Shown one piece after another: positions 1 to 12,099 of a DNA stretch of 64,000 bases; positions within the stretch are counted from its first letter, which is position 1, and each line of letters starts with the position of its first letter. The notes under the pieces were generated by a model. It saw nothing but the letters and a program-made list of their open reading frames with translations. It was not told the origin of the DNA and searched no databases. The position numbers and the translations under genes are program-made. The stretch is taken from the NCBI GenBank assembly GCA_946894095.1, contig OX335657.1:9672001-9736000 (forward strand). Direction: 5' to 3'. The DNA comes from Incurvaria masculella. Taxonomy: Eukaryota; Arthropoda; Insecta; Lepidoptera; Incurvariidae.

Positions 1-154
1 GATGCGCCCCACATGATTGGTTTCGCCGCGCGTCGGGCGACATCTGTGTATTAGATGTGGTTGTGTGGGTGCCAAGCTTGACACGCTCGGTTTCCATACT
101 AAGCTGACTTCTTGACCGTTCTAGTTAATAAATTCAGATTTCTGTGATGTAAAC

Positions 155-319
155 CTCAACGTCGACGTATTTACGGCAACGTTGAGTAAGCTGTCAAATC
201 AAGCTCGGACTCGCAAATGTTAGTTCGCTTAACGCCCGCTGCGCGCGCTCTTCAATTTCTCCATACATTTGATAACGCCAGTCGATCGGTTTGCCGTAAC
301 GCCAATTTAGGTGACAACT
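155..319 (+). mobile_element. Truncated copy of a roughly 320-bp MITE (TIR CCTAAATTGGCG)
   Basis: This stretch matches the right half of the element at 13674-13996, including the shared end CGTAACGCCAATTTAGGTGACAAC. The left terminal repeat is missing, so it is a partial copy. It lies in the inferred first intron of Clic. Other copies are near 5.8, 13.7, 22.7 and 58.7 kb. Confidence 0.75.
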
Positions 320-547
320 GAGACTACCGGCTCTGTGCACGCGGCTCGGATGATTCGTGCAAGAAAAACCTTCTCACGGTACCCACGCAGCAATATCACA
401 TAACATGTTACAACACTGTGCTATGAAAGAGAAAAAAGCCCGCATCAGATCATACTGAACAATAGTTGCTGCCATTCCAATGACACGCGTGCTCCAGTAA
501 AAAGGTAGCTGTGACGACGGTCAAAAATGTATGCTTTTTACCGTGCA

Positions 548-690
548 TGATTTACGCCCGGTTCCACTACCTCCAGTTACAAAAATCTTAAAGTTATATT
601 TCAGTTACACCATACAAATATGCAATGTAACCAAAAGTTAAATATCAGATTTCAGGTAACTGGAGGTGGTGGAAACAGGGGTTAAAGATG
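548..690. mobile_element. Short MITE-like inverted repeat
   Basis: The left end reads TTCCACTACCTCCAGTTAC and the right end is its imperfect reverse complement (GTAACTGGAGGTGGTGGAAA), about 90 bp apart. This terminal symmetry fits a small non-autonomous DNA transposon. No second copy was seen in the window, so the family is unconfirmed. Confidence 0.5.
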
Positions 691-929
691 TACAGTTGTT
701 TCACAACCGAGGTGTTTGATTTTCATGCGCCACGGCAAGTTATCGAATCCTCCACGCCTATCTTATCTTCTTTATAAACTATTCTCTCGACACTTACGAT
801 TATTCGGCTAGGCAAGCATATAAAAAAGAATTGTGCCAAAAATTATGTCAATCTTCACTGACTAAGAAAACGCGCATGACTATGTATAACAAGAATAAGT
901 GATCAATATCTGTTCCAATTCACTTTTAA

Positions 930-1904
930 GGTGGCCCAACCCGGCGGGCCTAACTCATTCGCGGGCACGGTACAAAACCGTGCTGTTGCGCTCTGGGACC
1001 TTCTCTGTTTCAAAGAATGAGAAAGGCTCCGTGATGAGGAAGATGCAACATGTCCACAAAAAAGACAATGTACAAAGTGTATGATTTGGTAAGATTTACG
1101 AAAATTTTAATTTCAAAAAGACTTATAGCTAAAAGTAAACAACGACCGCTGTAGTCAAAAATCTAACAAAAACCAAATAGATCATAAATCTTGATTAAAT
1201 AAGCTATGTCTGTTGACTAATCTTTTTACGATGTTCTTACTTTATCATTGCGTAATCCACCTCCAAAGTTATTGTCTACAACGCGCGAAATATTCGAACT
1301 TTCGGACCTTATAACTTAGAAACCAAACAAAATTTTAAAATGCCAATGGTCATCAGACATCCAGTTCGATCAAATAAAGCTATTTATATATAAAAGGGGA
1401 AAGAAGATCACGCCCATATTTCTTGTCAGAGATCCAAAATTTTGCTCAAAATAGCTTTATTTGATCGAACTCGATGTCTGATGACCATTGGCATTGTAAA
1501 ATTGTGTTTGGTTTCTAAGTTATAAGGTCCGAAAGTTCGAATTTTTCGCGCGTTCTATACGATAACTTTGGAGGTGGATTACGCAATGATAAAGTAAGAA
1601 CATCGTAAAAAGATTAGTCATCAGACATAGCTTATTTAATCAAGATTTATGAGCTATTTGTTTTTTGTTAGATTTTTGACTACAGCGGTCGTGGTTTACT
1701 TTTAGCTATAAGTCGTTTTGAAATTAAAATTTTCGTAAATCTTACCAAATCATACACTATGCACATTGACTTTTTTGTGGACATGTTGCATCTTCCTCAT
1801 CACGGAGCCTGTCTTATTCTTTGAAACAGAGAAGGTCCCAGAGCGCAACAGCACGGTTTTGTACTGTGCCCGCGAATGAGTTAGGCCCGCCGGGTTGGGC
1901 CGCC
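930..1904. mobile_element. 975-bp foldback MITE with TTAA at both ends
   Basis: Two arms of about 450 bp (930 to about 1385, and about 1445-1904) are nearly perfect reverse complements around a spacer of about 50 bp. The outer ends read GGTGGCCCAACCCGGCGGG and are flanked by TTAA at 926-929 and 1905-1908, matching the TTAA target of piggyBac-type transposons. The unit is the same as the two copies at 35299-36400. The spacer holds part of the unit's inner end, so the structure looks like two fused inverted copies. No transposase gene is present. Confidence 0.85.
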
Positions 1905-2141
1905 TTAATTGTTATTGTTCATAAGACGTAAAGACGTCTCCGAAGTCACCAAGGAATCCGCGCGTGCCCACGATATTATAATTGGCGGAGTTCGTGCACC
2001 ACACAATAGATTATTGTGCTGTAATTGCGATCAAATAAATTCATATTTTCAAACAGATTGCTTTAATAGTACTCGATTCTCAGTATTCATCTTGAGAGGC
2101 ATTCGAAAGACATCTTTACTAGAAAAATATAAATACGTTGA

Positions 2142-2218
2142 TTTTAGGGTTTGTGGAAAACGCCTTACTCGCGGTGTGTTGATGTTGTGAGTAAGCCATT
2201 TTCCACAAACCGTAAAAT
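2142..2218. repeat. Hairpin with 30-nt imperfect stem and 18-nt loop
   Basis: Bases 2141-2170 and 2189-2218 are reverse complements at 27 of 30 positions (core GGTTTGTGGAAAA). The geometry would suit either a miniature foldback element or a small-RNA precursor. The sequence alone does not decide between them. Confidence 0.5.
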
Positions 2219-2431
2219 GAGTGTTAACCACGGTAATCTTAAATCGTATACTTAAATTTATTAAATCCCACAGATAATCGATTTAGGGAATACTCTGTGG
2301 TACATCCGATTGTGCAACTCTCAGTTACGTTTAAATACATGTACACACTTGAGTAGGTGATATTGATTTAACGTGAAGGAGAAAACAATAAATGAAGGCG
2401 ATTATGGTAAGTAACGCAAGTGTAAAGTTAA

Positions 2432-2792
2432 GGATGTTCCGACCCATACAATGTTTTTTTTACACAGAACGCAAAAAGTATTGCACTTTAAGGCACGAAT
2501 TCGTCAAAAATATTAAATATAGCCATAGTAGTTGCAGCGAAAACATATTCACCATTTCACGTTTAATGGTTTCGTTGTAATTGCCGATTAGAAGTTTTAC
2601 ACCGTTAGATGGCGCTGTTAAATAAAAATCGTATTTAAATAAATTGTAACAAAACCAATAATCCTGAAATTGTGAAATTGTTTTCGCTGCAAGTAATGTG
2701 ACTATATTAAACTTTTATTATTAATTCGTGGCTTAAAGTGAAATACTTTTTGCGTTATGTGTGCAAACAACTTTATATGGGTCGGAACAGCC
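2432..2792. mobile_element. 361-bp MITE with TTAA target site, copy 1
   Basis: The element starts GGATGTTCCGACCCAT and ends with the reverse complement of GGCTGTTCCGACCCAT. The terminal inverted repeats are about 75 bp. TTAA flanks both sides (2428-2431, 2793-2796). A nearly identical 361-bp copy lies at 28923-29283 and a diverged relative at 36401-36573. Short open frames inside are chance frames shared between copies. Confidence 0.85.
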
Positions 2793-2796
2793 TTAA

Positions 2797-3699
2797 GAGA
2801 GCTGCAGATTCCTATACAAAACATTGCAAAAACTAATGACAGAAAATATAATAATTGTTATTGAATTAACATGTACCTAGTCCCACAGATATTTTTTCTT
2901 GAACTTGGAGGGATCGTAAATATTCAGACAAGAAAATTTAATGATTAAAACTTGAAAAAAATTGACAAATCAAACAAATATTTTGAAATTCAAACTAATA
3001 GTCAGTTTTTTTTATTTTATTAGCTTCGTGCACATGATATATATTTTTTAATGTTACAATTGTTACATCGCTAAATTTTTTTATCTCAACAATTGTGCCA
3101 TGTGTAGATAGTATTTAAGGGCATTGGCAACTCCGGTAGTCCGTGTTTTAATTTTATTTGAATTCCCACGAAATAACCAGTTTGAATGTACACTGAACAA
3201 CAATTCACCGAAAGGACTATAGCAACATTATGATCTCAGAATACCTATACTTAAAAAATATTCATTGCATGCTAGCTACATGTCTCCTCTACTTATATAC
3301 TAAATTACAATTCGATTGAGTGGAAGATATATCCAATTCGAGTGGTTGATGTGACTGAAAAAATAAAAAAATATAACCCCCCGTCTTGCGCAGTCGGGAA
3401 AAATCATAACTCCTAAACTATTGATTTTTGCGAAACGAAAGGTATTTTAAAAAAAGGTAATACAATGTCCTCTATCTAAAAGAAAATTTTGGACCACTAT
3501 AAATTGGTCATTGTATAATCCGTCTGTTTATCAACAAGTTGCTTCCGTCATTGCCTCGTATGATATTACGCAGAATCTATTAGACACATACCTGCGTATA
3601 ACACGTTCGTTTCGTGTGATGCAGATAGTTTTCTAGAAACGACAAGCACGCTTGGTTCGTTCAGTCTAACCAAATAATGGGTCAGCCGTCAGAAGGTGG
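2797..3699. other. AT-rich intron DNA, nothing recognised
   Basis: No coding exon, tRNA or clear terminal inverted repeat was seen here. It lies in the inferred first intron of Clic. Confidence 0.5.
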
Positions 3700-4005
3700 T
3701 CCCTGCAATGGATGGTGGCTAAGGGGTTGGATTACCCTTTCTACCACCGCATAACACGAAACAGGCATGGAATGCATCCATTCACTGTCGACATTCCCAA
3801 AATAAGAACCCACCGATTTATCTATAGGGTCGCTAAACGGAATCGACAAAGTTTTTCCCTCAAAGTACTACCTGGGTTTGCACCTTTCAAACATGGTGTG
3901 AAGAAGCACCTGGCCGTCCGGCATGGTTTTCGCAGCCCCTGTGAAAGTCCGAAAGCCCATGGGCGTCGTCGGGGGCCTTTTTTGTGATGTCCTGGCGTAC
4001 GCCAT
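3700..4005 (-). repeat. Diverged interspersed repeat (open-frame bearing)
   Basis: Read on the minus strand, this segment contains a block (CCCATGGGCTTTC... then an AAACCATGCC-like motif). The block recurs at 54893-55140 and partly at 53730-53830 and 48960-49020. A 91-codon frame runs across it on the plus strand but shows no recognisable domain. The recurrence argues for a low-copy transposable-element remnant rather than a gene. Confidence 0.5.
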
Positions 4006-4009
4006 ATGC

Positions 4010-5660
4010 CCAGCTTAACTTTAAAAAAAGAAGGAATATGATATTGTCAGGCTGAGCAACTTTAATACTTTGAGTATCTTATAACAATCCTATCTATTTT
4101 TAGGCGCATTCTGATTATTGTAAAGTTTAATATGATTAAATAAAATAGGTAAACAGGTAAACTTATGAAACATATAACGTGCTTTACAGCGTTATCGTGT
4201 TCGGCGATAAAACTCTGAGCTAGGTAGATATGCACAATCCTAGTTGTAAATGAAACGATCATATTTATGTACAGAAACTAGACCGTGTGCGGGGTGTGGC
4301 GATCGAAACACATTCGTATGGCGGCAGCGCAGCCACGAGTTAGTAGAAAAGTTCTAACTGTAAATCAGTTCGTTTACGAAATCGAGACGCGCTACATCGA
4401 ATGTTCCTTGCACTGCAAGAATCTTACGTCACGTTGGAACTCGAGAACATCAGTAGTGAGTCCCCACTCGCCGGGGCTACCGCCCCACTCCGGCCCTTCC
4501 ATGCTCGCTGCGAATAAGTGAAGTCTGTGAATACATGGCACTGAATCTTCTATTGAATAAATCATATGAAAATTCGACCACTATCAGACAGTCGTCGCAA
4601 TGTGTCGGATTAGCGCAAAGACGAAACACAAATAATTATAAGAGTTTGACTTGCTCTTTATAAATCAAGCAAATTTCAGCATCAGTGTGGCGCAAATTAT
4701 ACCCATATGAATCAGCGATTTGATCTTTAAGTGCAGATACACAAGGCCTATTTTGCTAACTCGCTTATATTCTAGACAACTTGTGGTTTTCTAAAGACGT
4801 GGGCGGTCATGACAAACGTGTGATACTTATTTGCGACAACAGCGGTACGTGAATACATACGTTCTTTTCGCGTTGCGTTGATCGTGTGAACATTGTAACG
4901 CGCGCTCAAGCTTGAACGGCGGCAGAAATAGACGCAGCTTCATTTCCTAAACAAACTAAACGTATGCGGCCAACTGCAACGTAATCACATTACACGAGAA
5001 TTTCGGAGAATAATGTGACAGCCATTTGCGTGAAAGTTCAGTCATATTAGGAAGCATATTGGGTAATAGCTCAGGCTAATATGTAAGTAATGGCGGTTGA
5101 TGATATATGACCATTCGTTTCTTTATTTCCGGGGGCCTACAATTGATTATTTCCTACGGTAATCACGTAAATGTAAAATTCACCGCAACGGTTGATTCAA
5201 GCGCGACAATGATGTTCAAAGTACATAGCAAATTTTCACCATGAAAAAGGTTTGAACTGTTCATGTGCGCTATAAATGATTAAAACTAAAACTGTATTGT
5301 TATATTTTTAGGCATCGAACTCGCAGATTTTGTGAAAAGTAACGCACCTGTAATATTTCACCAGCCAGTTGTGTATTTACCACTTTTACGATATATTTTT
5401 TTAAATACGATGATGGTAATTACCTACTTGAAAGTTCTAGTAAGTAGCGAAACCTACAGTTTTACATAATTTCCGAACCATGAACCATTCAGATATTAGT
5501 AGGCCTAGATATTATTAAGTGCATGTTACTCAACGCCATTGTCTTTGACACCATGGAAACATATTTCAATCCCTAAAACCTTATAAATCTAACGTCGACG
5601 TCTGTCGGTAGATGTCTATGTGTAGATCTTGCATTAGAGCAACTAAAAATATTTTTGCCA
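4010..5660. other. Intron DNA without recognised features
   Basis: No exon-like frame, tRNA or clear terminal inverted repeat was identified. The last part, from about 5665 to 5785, is repeated near 42275-42395 inside the Lamtor3 intron element. Confidence 0.45.
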
Positions 5661-5827
5661 CTTATATCTTATATCTAAAGTTATATCTGTAACCTAAATC
5701 GCCTATAACTACGAAACAAAGATTTGTTCAGTTTTCGTATTACTACGTAATTAAGTGCTGGTACTTTCATGCTGCGTTATTTCCTCCCTTTCTCTTCAGT
5801 GGTTATTTCTCAAGCTCCTAGTTCCAG

Positions 5828-6042
5828 CTGTCACCTAAATTGGCGTTTACGGCAAACCGGTCGACTGGCGTTTTCAAATGTATGGAGAAATTTAAGAGCG
5901 CGTGCAGTTAAGCGAACTAACATTTGCGAGTCCGAGTTTGATTTGACAGTTTACTCACCGTCGCGTCGTAGCCGTCAATACGTTGACGTTGCCGTTTACG
6001 CCGACTCCGCGTTTTCATACAAATCGGAAGTCCGAGTTTGAC
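5828..6042 (-). mobile_element. Truncated MITE (CCTAAATTGGCG family)
   Basis: The block begins TCACCTAAATTGGCG and follows the reverse orientation of the 13674-13996 element through a CGACTCCGCGTTTTCATAC-like part, then stops after GAAGTCCGAGTTTGACAG. The distal terminal repeat is absent. Confidence 0.75.
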
Positions 6043-6044
6043 AG

Positions 6045-7384
6045 CCTTAGATGAAAAAGGAATGGATAGGGGACTAAACAAATTTGACGGTCCGTCAAAA
6101 GTACGCTCGGTCAGCTCATATGCTCTCAGTCGGTGTTAGACGTCAGTCATTAATTCAGTTGGACGAGATTTCAAAGTATCAACAAAATGCCGTCTTATGT
6201 TGTTGAAAAATGTGGAAATAACACCATAAAGGACAACAAGAGCAATGGAATCACATTCCACGTATAAGTGCAAGCATATGCAGTATATTTTTATTTCAGA
6301 GGACCTTAAAGCTTCATGCACAGCAAAGGCGCAAATAGGGTTGGCACAAGAAAGATAAAAGGTTAGTTCTAATAATTTCAATTTCGATTTTACAACGAAC
6401 AACTAAGGCTGTCACAAAGCAATAGTCTACTGTTTGTAAACATGTTTTTATTTTTATTTTGGGTTTAGTTAATCACATATTAGGTGACATATTATCATTA
6501 TCACAGCACGAGCGGCACTGGGATACCAACATAAGCCGACGCATCCAGCGAGATGGACAATCAGATCACATGCAGATGGTTCGCGTGCTACGCCACAGAA
6601 TGTCACGTCACTTTCCCTGACCGTAGACAAGAATAAAGATTTCTGTTTCGTCCGCTCTCTCTCGGCTGTCTGGAATGCAGCCCCCTCCCTCGCGCACCCC
6701 CCCCCCCCCTCCCTCGCTGGCAGCGTTGTTGCAAACCACCGCGCCGCCGTGTTTGTGCTGTAAACTTCTGCTTGTGCCACCATTGGGCTCGTTATCCAAA
6801 GGACAAGTAAATATAGGCCAAATGATGGTAGGTTTGAATATCCCAATTCTCAACAGTAAACATTTTTAGAGAAGTATTGAAAGACATTTTTACAAACAGA
6901 ATTGAAGATGTGATATATTGTATTGTAATCATATTTTTAGCCTGCCCAAAATTTCTCTGATGAGGTATTTACATTTCATGTACTGTGCCGAAAAAACAGG
7001 TTTTCGAGGTTTAGGCTTTCAGTGAGTCTTCAACTAATAACTATACATTTCGTGTTCCCGATCCTTAAGGATTCTTTAGCAGGGCCACCTTTCAACCCTG
7101 TGTCCGCATCGTCTTCCGGGCCCGCAGTGACGTCACGTCTGAGCGACGTCACGCGTAAACAACTATAAATTACGAAAACGGCTCACTATCACGTTTCGGT
7201 CTGTTTCTCACATTGCTTGATGCATTTTCGTCACGAAATCCGACGAATTAGTGGTGTCAGAGAGCGAAAGTGTTGCCATGCGCGAGGCTGCGTGAGTGTT
7301 GCAATGCGGATAGCTTTGACAAAACCATAGACAAAACTGCAGCGCTCGGGATGGATCACAGCGCAGGCGTTTGCCATAAATTAG
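6045..7384. other. Intron DNA with a short poly-C/T tract
   Basis: There is a homopolymer-rich tract near 6690-6725 and otherwise mixed sequence. Frames of 80-125 codons overlap on both strands across the tract. They look like products of its biased composition, not genes. Confidence 0.4.
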
Positions 7385-7462
7385 ATTCTTTGTTTCAGCT
7401 TGGGCGAAAATGCTTCCGTATGTCCGGCTGTTCTTTTCTACAGGTCATATTTCTCAACACAT
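7385..7462 (+). repeat. Short interspersed repeat, pair with 62945-63020
   Basis: A segment with the core TTCTACAGGTC and a downstream TTTCTCAA is repeated near the right edge of the window at 62945-63020 (CTCTACAGGTCGCATTTCTCAA). The nature of the parent element is unknown. Confidence 0.45.
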
Positions 7463-8620
7463 GATATAGAAATGGCGGCTCCTACTTGTCGAACAGCCGG
7501 TACGGTCAACATAATATTATTACCAAGTATACAATTATTTTTTAAGATTTTTATAATATTTATATTGAATTCGTTCAAGAGGTAGGGAAAAGGTTAATAA
7601 AACTGTAAGTCGTTTTAATGTATTTTTGATGTATTAAAAGACATTATTGCATGCTACTAGGTCCAGAAAATTTATCTAAGCAATGTAATCACCAAAGCTT
7701 TAAGGCTGTCTTGAAGTCACAGGAAATCTAAGATTTGAACATTTTAAGAAATGCATTCTTTGTCCATTGGCCAAGGCACAATTTTGCACGGCGACTCCTA
7801 TTAAACTAGCGAAATCATCTTCCAGGCCCTAACGTCAGATTTTAATCAAAAATGTGTATCACTTGACAAAGCCTCATTCTATGTCCGTGTGTTTTTTTTT
7901 TTAAATATCTGTATTTTTCAGTAAAAAAAAATAAAATGAACGTTAAAAATTACAACCTTTTTCCAAAGTTTATTAGACAATGTTTTCCAATTTAAAAGGT
8001 ATGTTAGAAAAAATTAAAAGTACAGACATAATTCCCGGTTTTCCCGGTCGCTGGACACCCTGTTTTGTTTCATTATTCTTTGTTGGGAAAGAAGAATGCC
8101 CATAATAAAAAGTTTAATTACTGCGATTACGCGAGTAATTTGGCTCTGATAGACATTTATCGTAAAGTGCACAGGTCGTCGGAATTTTTAGGGTTCCACA
8201 GCCAAATCGCAAAAATGGGACCTTAATAAATGTGTCCTGTTTGTCTGCATGTTACAGCCATTTTCGGAGACTATCGACACTATGCATAATGAAATTTGGA
8301 AGGAAGGTTTTTCTATGAAACGCGTGAAATAAGGAAAATAAATTACTGCTGTCGTGAAGTCACAGGAAATCTCAGATTGGATTTAAGAAATGCATTCTTT
8401 GTCCATTGGCCAAGGCACAATTTTGCACGGCGATTGTCATTATTAAACAAGCGAAATCGCCTTCCAAGTCCCAACGTTTCCCTGCCCCTAAACGTTTTTT
8501 TTTTGCCCAGATTTACGAATCCAAAAAGCATATAAAAAAAATTGAAACATGCAGATGTAGATTTTGACAATATATTTTAGAACCCAAAATTGCCTGCAAA
8601 CACACACCATGCATGTAATT
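7463..8620 (+). mobile_element. Left-truncated copy of the 1.4-kb TIR element
   Basis: The sequence follows the element at 51467-52853 in order. It has the AGAAATGGCGGCT end, a TTAATAAAACTG block, a CATTATTGCATGC block, and a block TTTGTCCATTGGCCAAGGCA that occurs twice here (about 7750 and 8400). The leftmost AGTTCAATAAAG part of the terminal repeat is missing. No coding capacity was found. Confidence 0.6.
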
Positions 8621-8717
8621 CAGGGATAAAAAAATCCAGTTCAAACAATCATGTAATAACTGCACCACTTTCTTTTTATAAGTCAATATTTAGTGAGTTA
8701 GGTATGTGCTTTGTGAA

Positions 8718-9070
8718 GGTTTTTTTTTTATGTAACTGGACATGGATGTCTAATATCAAAATGAATGTCAGATATTAGCCTAACACACCACATGGGAACT
8801 AGGTGCCATGCCAGGACCTTCCTTATATTGCTACATTGAACTGGATGGAAAACAAGGACAATTTTCATTGCCGCTTCGACCATCGTTCATCCAATGCGAT
8901 GGTACCAACGCGACCTAGTAAGTAAGGAATGGGACCTACAGTTTTACGTGGAATTCGAACCACGACCAGCCTCAATGGTAGAAAATGGTCATCCATCCAG
9001 AACCTAAACGCGCTCAGAGGTGCTTACCCAACTTATCGAATCGCCGTCGGACCACTGGGATACCGAGGCT
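8718..9070 (-). mobile_element. tRNA-derived SINE, minus orientation (head type I)
   Basis: The low-coordinate end is a T-run followed by ATGTAACTGGACATGGATG, which is the A-tail side on the minus strand. The high-coordinate end, read on the minus strand, begins GTCAGCCTCGGT and has a B-box-like GGTTCGAATTCC. This layout is typical of a pol III SINE. About eleven other full or partial copies share the body. Confidence 0.75.
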
Positions 9071-9556
9071 GACAATTTGTAAATCGTGTCCACTCTCCTC
9101 TCGTGCTTTAACCCTAGAGTACACATATATTTTTCATTGCTAGAGAGGCTACTTTTTAAAACACAAATCTTTTTTTTTATGACTTCATTAAAGCAAATTT
9201 TTTTTTTTCAAAATAGACATTATGTATGTGTAAACAATACTTTTTGTCTTTGAACATGTAAAAAACCATTTCTCTTTCTAAGAGTAGAATAATAGGTAGT
9301 TTGTTAAGATAAATATAAAAAAAACTGAAAGTTATCATTACGATTTTTATGACAATATGATAATGGTCTGGAACAGCCATGTCAAACTCAAAGAAATTGG
9401 TGGGCTAAATGCATAAATACCCTAGAAACAGTGGGGCGCAAAACCCAACCTCAAAGAAAAATTACTTATTAAAAAAATATTTAAGAAAATTATTAATAGA
9501 AAATACTTATTTTATTTATAACGTCGTAAAATATTGAAGTAAGCACACTTAGTTAA

Positions 9557-10028
9557 GGGCCTGGTACTAGCCAAATCGCAAAGTTAGACGAGGCACCCCA
9601 AGTAAACTAACTAAGTCTGACGATTACAAGTGTCATCCTTACAATATATGATTCCTTGTCTAGGAATCGAATGATTTTCGTTAATGTATGTTTCCTTTTT
9701 CTATACAAAATACATTGCGGAAACGGTGTCCATTTCCGAACTTTTTTGACTAAATGTAGAAATCTAAAAGCAAATGGATTTTTTTGTTTATGCATATATG
9801 CTGTTTTTGCTTATATCTAGAAATCGAATGACTTTCAGATTTCTAATGAGAAAAATCAACTTTTTTTATTTTTATTATTATTTAAATAAATGATGGAATA
9901 AAAAAATATTAACAATCCATTATCAGTCTGGAGTTCTATTTGGATTTGCTGTAGCGTTTCACTACATATTATTACATTTGTTAAAAAGTGCATTTGTATG
10001 GCGCGAGTAGTTGGCTAGTCCTAGCGCC
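9557..10028. mobile_element. 472-bp MITE with TTAA ends, copy 1
   Basis: The left end reads GGGCCTGGTACTAGCCAA and the right end is the imperfect inverse GGCTAGTCCTAGCGCC. TTAA flanks both sides (9553-9556, 10029-10032). A copy almost identical along its whole length lies at 53858-54327, including a 62-codon minus-strand frame with only about three differences. The frame has no recognisable domain and is probably not a gene. Confidence 0.8.
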
Positions 10029-10506
10029 TTAAGGGGCGATCTGACTTGTTTCTTTCGTCGATCGTTTTCAAGGATTCTTTAAAAAATCCCCGTGTGATAT
10101 AGCAATTGTTCACAAAGATCGTTGGCGCGTTCGTTTCGTTGACGATCCAACGATGCTCTATTTTCAATCGTTTTTAATGAGAGGTTCAAAGAACTGCCAT
10201 GTCTTTCGCCATGTGGTTATACAGGAGGCTAATAGAGAATTCTGCTGGTTTTAGCGATGTGTTGGCATTATAGCAATATGCGCCTTAAAACCGAGCCTGA
10301 CGAAGCAAAATTTATGGTTTGACCTGTAAAGTCTTCTTTCTGAAGTGATTTTTTTACATATTTTTTTTAAATTATATTTATTTTGATATGTTTATGATTA
10401 ACCAAGGCTGAGATAAAATAAAAATAAAACCAAAATGTTGGAGTTTAGCGTCATATGGAGACTTATGTGCATATTGAAAATATTTAACCCGACGGTCTAG
10501 ATTGAT

Positions 10507-11580
10507 CTATAGTCGGGCCGTTCTAAGAAGCGTTTTTTGACAGGTGAGGAATAGGGAAGGGTAAAAACCAGAGTTTTACTTTTATATCGATAACATTTCG
10601 AAACGGGAAAGGAAAAACCTAATAATAGGCAAACTTCTTAAAAAAAACACATTGATACCGATGCACAGTTGACTGTCTGATTCCGGAAGGTTATTCATAA
10701 CCTAAATACAAGATTTTTTGCACATTTACAGCTTTCAACGGAATAATGTTCCAAACATTAACCATTGCATATTTGGAGCAAAACATTTGATTCAGATTTT
10801 GCTGTACACCTTAAAAGGATCGTTCCCACACACATTTTCGTCAGTAGAAATTGACAACTTTTGACGTGAGCACCACTTTTTTTGTCGAAAAACAGTACTG
10901 AGAACCGAAAAAGGGAAAACATAACCACCCAAAATGGAAAAAAAGGGCGACGTGCAAATGAATCTAAGCCGATTGTTATTATTCTATTTCACCTAAGATG
11001 ACTGTCAGTTTTATTCGACTGATTCGACTTTCTTCTTCAGCGATGTAAAGTTAACTGACTAGAAAAAGCTAGATGATACTGCAATGAACTTTCCATTTAT
11101 TATATGTGCCTAAACATATCATTTAAGAAATGAAGGAGGCATTAGTTAATTGCTGGAAATCCCGAGACCGAACATTCTTTCTCGCAAGCCAACATTGGCA
11201 ATCGCGATGATATCTATTTGATTTTCCTTTATAAGATTATTTAAGTAATAGTTATGAAAATAAAAGATATAAAAACTTAAATGGTCGATATTATTTTGCA
11301 GGTTCACATCCCTATTTCAATTTACTCCCAGTGCTGGTACTGTACCATTATTTTGTTCATAATTATATTATTTCATACATTGTTTAGTAATTAATTGACA
11401 CAATATAGAATAAAATATAATCTACAAGTCATAATAAAAAAAAACACATCAGCAAGCTGTTATTATTTGGTCCCAAAAATATAAAACGTGGGGTAAAGTG
11501 GTTTGTTCCATAATTTAGTCATTAGCTTTCCTTCCACACTGCTGTGTCAAAAAGCGCTTCTTAGAACGGCTCGACTATAG
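10507..11580. mobile_element. 1.07-kb non-autonomous TIR element
   Basis: The ends CTATAGTCGGGCCGTTCTAA (10507) and its inverse ending at 11580 match over about 35 bp, continuing GAAGCG and a TTTTTGACA part. A TA dinucleotide lies at each edge, consistent with a TA target site. The interior is AT-rich and has no long reading frame. A single copy was seen. Confidence 0.7.
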
Positions 11581-11841
11581 TATATTTTTTGCAATATTGA
11601 AGACAAAAATATATGGAAATTACAGTTAGATAAAAACGGTTAGTGCTGAGCTCGGAATTGTCACAAAATCATAGTACACCGGCGCAAGTTACGATTAAAT
11701 TGTAGAATATGTTGATAGTTCAGTATTTTAAAGCTTGGCTGGTAGTCGCGTGCGCCGCCTCCTCCGCCGGGCGGACGGGTCGCCGAGGGTGCGGGGACGG
11801 CGGTGGCGGAGCGCCGATCAAGTCGAGTATTCCGAACATAC

Positions 11842-11910
11842 CTTGATGATGAGCTCGATCTCTGGCACATCGCCATTGGTCGTGCCGTTCTCCGCGTGCT
11901 CCTCCGACAT
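11842..11910 (-). CDS. Clic: Clic, first coding exon (chloride intracellular channel)
   Basis: On the minus strand, ATG at 11910 opens a 23-codon exon. It ends with the residues DVPEIELIIK directly before a good donor (AAG|GTATGT), phase 0. MSEE..., an NGT-rich linker and DVPEIELIIK are characteristic of the N-terminus of insect Clic, a glutathione-transferase-fold protein that occurs in soluble and membrane-associated forms. The next exon should begin with the AST.DGRRKGACLFCQEY-type sequence. No such sequence was found between here and base 1, so the remaining exons lie beyond the left edge and intron 1 exceeds 11.8 kb. The 5' UTR probably extends to about 12050. The alternative is a chance frame, but the motif, Kozak context and donor agree. 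Confidence 0.85.
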
Positions 11911-12099
11911 CGTGGCTCTTCAAAAGTTAACGTACTTGAAAGCACAGCAACACAACACAGCACGAAACACGTCCACACTTCAGTAGCACAGCACGCGACT
12001 AACTTCACGGAATTGCTCATTTCACTTCGCTCACTTCACTTCACTTCATATTTATTTTCTTTTATCTTTTTCCATACGGAAAAGCAAGACTTTCGCTAA

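Noticed and set aside
3712..3987. A 91-codon plus-strand frame with basic residues
   Set aside because: The locus is a repeat with relatives at 54893 and 53730, and the frame has no recognisable motif.
6469..6869. Overlapping frames on both strands around the poly-C tract
   Set aside because: Products of compositional bias; no conserved protein features.
11661..12020. A 119-codon minus-strand frame over the Clic start region
   Set aside because: It is in a different frame from the Clic exon, is read from GC-rich coding DNA and intron, and shows no domain.
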